A DNA stretch of 64,000 nt, taken from Thiomicrorhabdus sp. Milos-T2. GTDB taxonomy: Bacteria; Pseudomonadota; Gammaproteobacteria; Thiomicrospirales; Thiomicrospiraceae. Below the pieces are notes generated by a model. That model searched no databases. It saw only the letters and a list, made by a program, of their open reading frames with translations, and had not been told where the DNA came from. Positions 59,343 through 64,000 of this stretch are shown here, one piece after another. The stretch is from positions 1,817,306 to 1,881,305 of the forward strand of contig NZ_KL370891.1 of NCBI RefSeq assembly GCF_000702325.1, written 5' to 3'. Numbering within the stretch: the first letter of the stretch is position 1; each line of letters opens with the position of its first letter. A program made the translations under genes and the position numbers.

Positions 59343-60515
59343 ATGACTGATCATTTGATGAATACTTATGCAAGACTACCTGTTAGCTTTGAAAAAGGCG
59401 ACGGCGCTACCCTGCATGACACCAATGGAAAAACCTACCTTGATGCGCTTAGTGGTATAGCCGTTTGTAGTTTAGGTCATGCTCATCCAGCCATCGCTGA
59501 TGCCATTTGTAAACAAAGCCACGCCCTTATTCATACCAGCAATCTTTATCAAATTGCTAATCAACAACAACTTGCTGACAAACTCATTGAACATTCAGGC
59601 ATGGACAAGGTGTTTTTCTCTAATTCGGGTGCAGAAGCTAACGAAGCCGCAATTAAAATTGCCCGTAAATATGCCCATTCAAAAAATATTGAAAACCCGA
59701 GCATCATCGTTATGGAAAACAGTTTCCATGGCCGAACACTTGCCACCTTGTCTGCAACTGGTAACGACAAAGTTCACGAAGGATTTACCCCTTTAGTTGA
59801 TGGTTTTATTCGTGTGCCATTTGATGATATTGATGCTGTCACTGCCCATTCAAAGAATCAAGATGTGGTCGCCATTCTTGTTGAGCCGATTCAAGGAGAA
59901 GGTGGAATTCATGTTCCAGAGCCTGGCTACCTAACTAAATTGCGCGAAATTTGTGATGCCAATAACTGGTTATTAATGACAGACGAAGTTCAGACAGGCA
60001 TGTGCCGTACAGGAGAATGGTTTGCCTTTCAACATGACAACATCAAACCCGATGTTTTAACCTTAGCAAAAGCTTTAGGCAACGGAATGCCTATTGGCGC
60101 TTGCTTAGCCAAGGGAGAAGCGGCCAATACATTTGTACCCGGAAATCACGGCACAACATTTGGAGGTAACCCTCTTGCCTGTGCTGCTGGTTTAGCAGTT
60201 ATTAACACCTTAGAAGTGCATAACCATGTTGCTGCTGTTGCCAAAAAAGGTCAACAATTAATTGAGCAATTCAAGCAAACTCTGCAAAACCAACAAGGCG
60301 TTGTTGAAGTACGTGGCAAAGGCTACATGATTGGTATTCAACTCGATCGACCTTGTGGAGAACTTGTGGCTCTAGCTTTAGAAGCCGGCCTGCTTATCAA
60401 TGTAACAAGAGGTGACACAATCAGATTGTTACCTACCTATGTTATGAGCAATGAACAAACCGAATTTTTAGTTAAGACGTTAAACGAATTAATTAGAAAA
60501 TTTTTAAATAAATGA
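59343..60515 (+). CDS. argD: acetylornithine aminotransferase
   Basis: 390 residues. Class III PLP aminotransferase: FFSNSGAEANEAAIKIARKY, SFHGRTLATLSATGN, LMTDEVQTGMCRTGEWFAF, and the PLP lysine in LTLAKALGNGMPIGA. It forms N-acetylornithine in arginine synthesis. Its TGA stop (60513-60515) is formed at the edge of the MITE-like element that separates it from argF. Confidence 0.94.
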   Translation: MTDHLMNTYARLPVSFEKGDGATLHDTNGKTYLDALSGIAVCSLGHAHPAIADAICKQSHALIHTSNLYQIANQQQLADKLIEHSGMDKVFFSNSGAEANEAAIKIARKYAHSKNIENPSIIVMENSFHGRTLATLSATGNDKVHEGFTPLVDGFIRVPFDDIDAVTAHSKNQDVVAILVEPIQGEGGIHVPEPGYLTKLREICDANNWLLMTDEVQTGMCRTGEWFAFQHDNIKPDVLTLAKALGNGMPIGACLAKGEAANTFVPGNHGTTFGGNPLACAAGLAVINTLEVHNHVAAVAKKGQQLIEQFKQTLQNQQGVVEVRGKGYMIGIQLDRPCGELVALALEAGLLINVTRGDTIRLLPTYVMSNEQTEFLVKTLNELIRKFLNK

Positions 60516-60697
60516 GACCTTTGCACGAGATAGGTGCGAAAGAAAAATGTGGAGGAATTTGCCTGATTGCGGCGGAAAACGTAGGGAATAGCTAGCTATT
60601 CGCAAGTTGTCGCCCAACGGAAGTGCCCTTGGGGTACAACAAAAATCGGGTGAATTTTAACCATTTTTATTCGTGCATACTCTCATGCAAAGGTCTC
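60514..60697. repeat. 184-bp MITE-like element with 12-bp inverted ends
   Basis: GAGACCTTTGCA (60514-60525) and TGCAAAGGTCTC (60686-60697) are perfect inverted ends. The interior has no ORF but contains the 16-bp palindrome GAATAGCTAGCTATTC (60586-60601). Shorter members lie at 8961 and 14572 and a related end pair at 4157. It resembles a miniature element, perhaps from an IS5-like parent; the parent is a guess. Confidence 0.75.
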
Positions 60698-60719
60698 AAA
60701 TAATATAAAGATTAGAAAG

Positions 60720-61634
60720 ATGACTATAAGACACTTTTTAACCCTAAAAGATTTAACCTCAGCTGAACTTCAGCAAATAATGCATCGTGGCATTGAGCTT
60801 AAAAAAATGCAGCATTCTGGTGAAATTTATGAGCCTTTAAAAAATCAGACTTTAGCGATGATTTTTGAGAAATCTTCAACTCGAACTCGCATCTCATTTG
60901 AAACAGGCATGACTCAATTTGGTGGTCATGCATTATTTTTATCTTCAAATGACACGCAACTTGGTCGTGGCGAACCGCTTGAAGATAGTGCTAGAGTTAT
61001 CTCAAGCATGGTCGACGGAATAATGATTCGTACTTTTGGACACAATATTGTTGAGACATTTGCACAACACTCGTCAGTACCAATTATTAATGCCTTAACA
61101 GATGATTTTCACCCTTGCCAGCTTTTAGCTGATATGCAAACCTATCAAGAACACCGCGGTAGCATTGAAGGTAAAACCGTTACCTGGGTGGGTGATGGTA
61201 ACAATATGTGTCATTCATACATAAACGCTGCAGCACAATACGGCTTTAATTTACGCATTGCCTGCCCAGAAGGTTATGATCCAAATATGGATTTGGTTAA
61301 TGCAAACAAAGACCGCGTGGAAATCGTTAGAAATACACTAGACGCATCTGAAAACTCCGATCTTATCGTAACGGATGTATGGGCAAGTATGGGACAAGAA
61401 GAAGAGCAAAAACTTCGTGAACGTGCTTTTGCTGATTACCAAGTTAATAAAGCAGTCATGGAAAAGGCCGATAATGAAGCCCTATTCATGCATTGCCTAC
61501 CGGCACACCGTGGTGAAGAAGTGACTGCTGATGTTATTGATGCCAAAGACACTGTAGTTTGGGATGAGGCAGAAAACAGACTACATGCTCAAAAAGCACT
61601 ACTAGAGTTCTTAATGAGTAAAACCAAAGCTTAA
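60720..61634 (+). CDS. argF: ornithine carbamoyltransferase
   Basis: 304 residues. Carbamoyl-phosphate site [24 protein letters not shown], and ornithine-binding [11 protein letters not shown] are all present. It forms citrulline from ornithine and carbamoyl phosphate. It is 204 bp downstream of argD across the MITE-like element, in the same direction. A good terminator follows at 61682. Confidence 0.96.
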   Translation: MTIRHFLTLKDLTSAELQQIMHRGIELKKMQHSGEIYEPLKNQTLAMIFEKSSTRTRISFETGMTQFGGHALFLSSNDTQLGRGEPLEDSARVISSMVDGIMIRTFGHNIVETFAQHSSVPIINALTDDFHPCQLLADMQTYQEHRGSIEGKTVTWVGDGNNMCHSYINAAAQYGFNLRIACPEGYDPNMDLVNANKDRVEIVRNTLDASENSDLIVTDVWASMGQEEEQKLRERAFADYQVNKAVMEKADNEALFMHCLPAHRGEEVTADVIDAKDTVVWDEAENRLHAQKALLEFLMSKTKA

Positions 61635-61681
61635 CCTTAATCAAGCCCAGAAACATCCTATTCCTTAAGCTTGAATCCTAT

Positions 61682-61709
61682 AAAAAACCCCACAATTGTG
61701 GGATTTTTT
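61682..61709. terminator. bidirectional terminator between argF and recR
   Basis: Palindrome CCCACAATTGTGGG (61689-61702) flanked by A6 and T6, between convergent genes. Confidence 0.88.
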
Positions 61710-61741
61710 ATGTTCAAGAATCATACTAACAAAACGCTTAA

Positions 61742-62335
61742 CTACATTGACCGTCTTGCCAAAAAGGCCTGAGAAAGTGTACCACTATCCAAATATTCAA
61801 GCTCTCCCCCCATAGGTATACCTTGAGCCAAACGAGATACTTTAACTTCATATTTAAACGCCATTTGCTGAATATAATGCGCTGTTGCCTCACCTTCAAC
61901 AGTTGGATTCGTTGCAATAATTAGCTCAGAAACAGATTTATCTGACAACCTTGACTCTAATAAATCCAGTCCAATTTGACTAGGACCCACTCCATCAATA
62001 GGAGATAGATGTCCCATCAAAACAAAATATTGACCCTGAAATATACCCGATTGTTCAATCACAGTTACATCAGATGGAGATTCAACAATACATAACTCGC
62101 CGGTTGCTCGTCGACTTGATTGACAAATACTGCAAGTTTCTTCTTCTGTTAAGGTTCTGCATAAAGAACAATGGCCAACCTCTTCCACAGCCTTGGCTAA
62201 GGTTTGGGCAAGAACAGCCCCGCCTTTTTTATTGCGTTCAAGTAAATAATAAGCCATTCGCTGTGCCGATTTTGGACCAACACCAGGTAAGACTCGAAAT
62301 GCTTCAATTAGTTCTTGTATTAAAGGGCTTTGCAA
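61742..62335 (-). CDS. recR: recombination protein RecR
   Basis: 197 residues, the usual length. Helix-hairpin-helix [21 protein letters not shown]4 zinc finger [16 protein letters not shown], and the Toprim domain with [17 protein letters not shown] and [14 protein letters not shown] are all present. Acts with RecO and RecF in gap repair. Last gene of dnaX-ybaB-recR. Confidence 0.97.
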   Translation of the reverse strand: MQSPLIQELIEAFRVLPGVGPKSAQRMAYYLLERNKKGGAVLAQTLAKAVEEVGHCSLCRTLTEEETCSICQSSRRATGELCIVESPSDVTVIEQSGIFQGQYFVLMGHLSPIDGVGPSQIGLDLLESRLSDKSVSELIIATNPTVEGEATAHYIQQMAFKYEVKVSRLAQGIPMGGELEYLDSGTLSQAFLARRSM

Positions 62336-62355
62336 TCTAAATTCTCAAATATTGA

Positions 62356-62685
62356 TTAAAATGGCATCTTCATGCCTGCGGGCATATTCATTCCGGCCGT
62401 TAAACCGCCCATTTTTTCTTGAGTAACCTCTTCAACTCTTCGTGATGCACTATTAACCGCTGCGGCAAACAAGTCTTCAAGCATCTCTTTATCATCCATT
62501 AATGAATCATCAACCTCTACTTTTACTAACTCATGCTTACCCGTCATAACCACTTTAACCATACCGCCGCCAGCTTCGCCGTTAATTTCCATTTTTGCAA
62601 TTTCTTCTTGAGCAGCTTGCATATTTTTTTGCATATCTTGGGCTTGTTTCATTAAGTTACCAATACCGCCTTTACCACCAAACAT
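62356..62685 (-). CDS. ybaB: nucleoid-associated protein YbaB/EbfC
   Basis: 109 residues. [20 protein letters not shown] at the N-terminus, [20 protein letters not shown] and the terminal Gly/Met-rich tail ([15 protein letters not shown]) are family features. It binds DNA as a dimer. It lies between dnaX and recR, its conserved place. Confidence 0.96.
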   Translation of the reverse strand: MFGGKGGIGNLMKQAQDMQKNMQAAQEEIAKMEINGEAGGGMVKVVMTGKHELVKVEVDDSLMDDKEMLEDLFAAAVNSASRRVEEVTQEKMGGLTAGMNMPAGMKMPF

Positions 62686-62755
62686 AAGTTTATTCCTTTA
62701 TTTTCTATTCAGTTTTTATTCGTGTTTTTATTAATCTTTTTGATTCTTAAAATTC

Positions 62756-64000
62756 TTAAATGGGTTTTAGTGTTCCCGGAATCACTTCCATTCCTAAATT
62801 AGAAATAAGAGCATTGACGACACTATCCGACTCTATTGATTGCTGTGCAGCCTGCTGTTTATCAGAAGCTAACTTTTGCTCTAATTTCACAGGGGTAAAA
62901 TGTTCATTAGCTTGAACAACTTCAAGACTAAAATTTGAACCAAAATAAGCTTTTACCGCCGCGTCAATTTGCTCTAAAACCATTTCTGGCTTGGCGTATT
63001 GCTGCTCTGGGTCAATACTCATCTGTAATGTATTTTCAGTCATCGCAACAAGAACACTATTTCTAGCCATGTCATTAGCCATGCCTTTTAAATTTAAACG
63101 CTCAATAATGGTTAACCAGTCTTTTAAAGCATCATTACTAGGTACAAAGTTTTCATCAATTACATCTTGTATTTCATCTTCTATAATCTCACCGAGCTGG
63201 CCATCCTTTGCCTTTAAATTTAATGGTTTATCAGACTGTTGAACAGTATTCTCGTGAATATATTCTTGTGTTTCTACAGGAGATATATCACTTTGATTCA
63301 TGCCTATTTCAGCATGTGATACTGATTGTGGAAATTTAGAATCTGGAAATTTAGAACCTGGAGACTTGGAACCTGAAGAAATTAACCCTGGAGATATAAG
63401 CTCTGGTGATTCTGACTTTTCTATAGATTCTAAAGGCTGGTTACTTTCAACAGAAGCCCATGAAGATGATTCATGAGATGTTGAGGTATCTATTGAATCA
63501 TTACTATCTCTATGTTCTATATTAACTGTTGTAACTTGAGTTGAGTTTGGAGCTGCCCGCTCTTCAAGTTCATCAACTGCGTGAAAAGATGAATCTTCAA
63601 ACACAACATTATTGACTACATCTGGAGCAGAAGGTATTTCACTAGACTGAGCCTCAGCTTTGACCGGTTTAGCAAAAGGCTGTTTTAATCTTTCTCGTAT
63701 TTGAGTTAAATGATCTGTGGCAGCAACCGCGGCAGGTTTTTCTTGTACTTGTGCCGTTGAGTGATGATTGATTTCGGAATCAGCTTCTTGAGAAGTTTGT
63801 TTAAAACTTTCATTAAAGCTCTCTTTAACCGTTGCTTGTAAAGAAGCCTCGGCATAGCTCTCTTGTAAATCAGGCTCTTGAATTTTTTTAGGGCTTAAAT
63901 CTCCAGACACATCGTGAACATTTGATGAAGCTAAACTAAGCTGATCATCTTTTATTTGATTAGCGTTTTTGTTAACAGAATTTTGAGCGTCTTCAGATAA
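62756..64000 (-). CDS. dnaX: DNA polymerase III subunit gamma/tau, C-terminal part (partial)
   Basis: The frame is open to the right window edge (64000); a GTG at 63910 is internal, not a start. What is visible is the tau-specific part: a long Ser/Glu-rich linker with short repeats (SPGLISSGSKSPGSKFPDSK), then the C-terminal domain (LKDWLTIIERLNLKGMANDM to GTLKPI) that in tau contacts the polymerase alpha subunit. The ATPase part lies outside. Identified by the tau C-terminal pattern and the dnaX-ybaB-recR order. Confidence 0.9.
   Translation of the reverse strand, partial: LSEDAQNSVNKNANQIKDDQLSLASSNVHDVSGDLSPKKIQEPDLQESYAEASLQATVKESFNESFKQTSQEADSEINHHSTAQVQEKPAAVAATDHLTQIRERLKQPFAKPVKAEAQSSEIPSAPDVVNNVVFEDSSFHAVDELEERAAPNSTQVTTVNIEHRDSNDSIDTSTSHESSSWASVESNQPLESIEKSESPELISPGLISSGSKSPGSKFPDSKFPQSVSHAEIGMNQSDISPVETQEYIHENTVQQSDKPLNLKAKDGQLGEIIEDEIQDVIDENFVPSNDALKDWLTIIERLNLKGMANDMARNSVLVAMTENTLQMSIDPEQQYAKPEMVLEQIDAAVKAYFGSNFSLEVVQANEHFTPVKLEQKLASDKQQAAQQSIESDSVVNALISNLGMEVIPGTLKPI

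Noticed and set aside
63331-63420. DNA repeats in dnaX as a mobile or regulatory repeat
   Set aside because: They encode the low-complexity Ser/Pro/Gly linker of tau in frame; ordinary for such linkers.

Overview
The window is one stretch of an AT-rich gammaproteobacterial chromosome. The gene content (sspA-sspB, efp with epmA and epmB, hldD/waaC, msbA, an MSHA-type pilus set, dnaX-ybaB-recR) is gammaproteobacterial, and a mevalonate-pathway gene end (mvaD) at the left edge suits a Thiomicrospira/Hydrogenovibrio/Thiomicrorhabdus-like sulfur oxidiser or relative. That genus-level guess is inference from gene content only.

Layout. 1-4.2 kb: end of mvaD, stringent starvation proteins SspA/SspB, and elongation factor P with its lysylation enzymes EpmA and EpmB. 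4.2-13.9 kb: a divergent glycolipid island. It carries a full set of homologues of the mycobacterial decaprenyl-phospho-arabinose pathway (UbiA-type phosphoribosyltransferase, PAP2-like phosphatase, GtrA, DprE1-like oxidase, DprE2-like reductase), two GT39/ArnT-like membrane glycosyltransferases, an acyltransferase and a DPM1-GtrA fusion. 13.9-16.5 kb: a DTW-domain protein, a GNAT acetyltransferase and an IS4-family element. 16.5-29 kb: rmuC and an MSHA-type pilus machine (MshK/J/I/G/E/N/L/M-like) with no pilin genes. 29.1-35.2 kb: a complete rRNA operon on the minus strand (16S, tRNA-Ala, tRNA-Ile, 23S with an intervening sequence in helix 25, 5S). 35.7-42.4 kb: yhdP, rng, maf and a HIT protein. 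42.4-57.6 kb: a YdiJ-like oxidase and a lipopolysaccharide block (heptosyltransferases, polysialyltransferase-like enzyme, O-antigen ligase, glycosyltransferase, an acetyltransferase gene apparently split by IS30, hldD, dgkA, a phosphatase, msbA, lpxL). 57.7-64 kb: ilvE, argD, argF, recR, ybaB and the 3' part of dnaX.

The most unusual signal is a 12-bp perfect palindrome, ACCAGGCCTGGT. It occurs 15 times intact, once split by the IS4 element with a 10-bp target duplication, and twice with one mismatch. It lies in and between genes; inside genes it is always read as Pro-Gly-Leu-Val or Gln-Ala-Trp, never Thr-Arg-Pro-Gly. It is absent from the 20.6 kb that hold the pilus and rRNA genes. This looks like a highly iterated palindrome (compare cyanobacterial HIP1) or an uptake- or nucleoid-type signal. 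A second family, with GAGACCTTTGCA ends, forms 39- to 184-bp MITE-like elements.

Other observations are two intrinsic-terminator hairpins hidden inside coding sequence (end of mvaD, start of epmA), a DnaA-box-like cluster upstream of the rRNA operon, and the Ala-Ile order of the spacer tRNAs. All statements come from reading the sequence; no database search was run.
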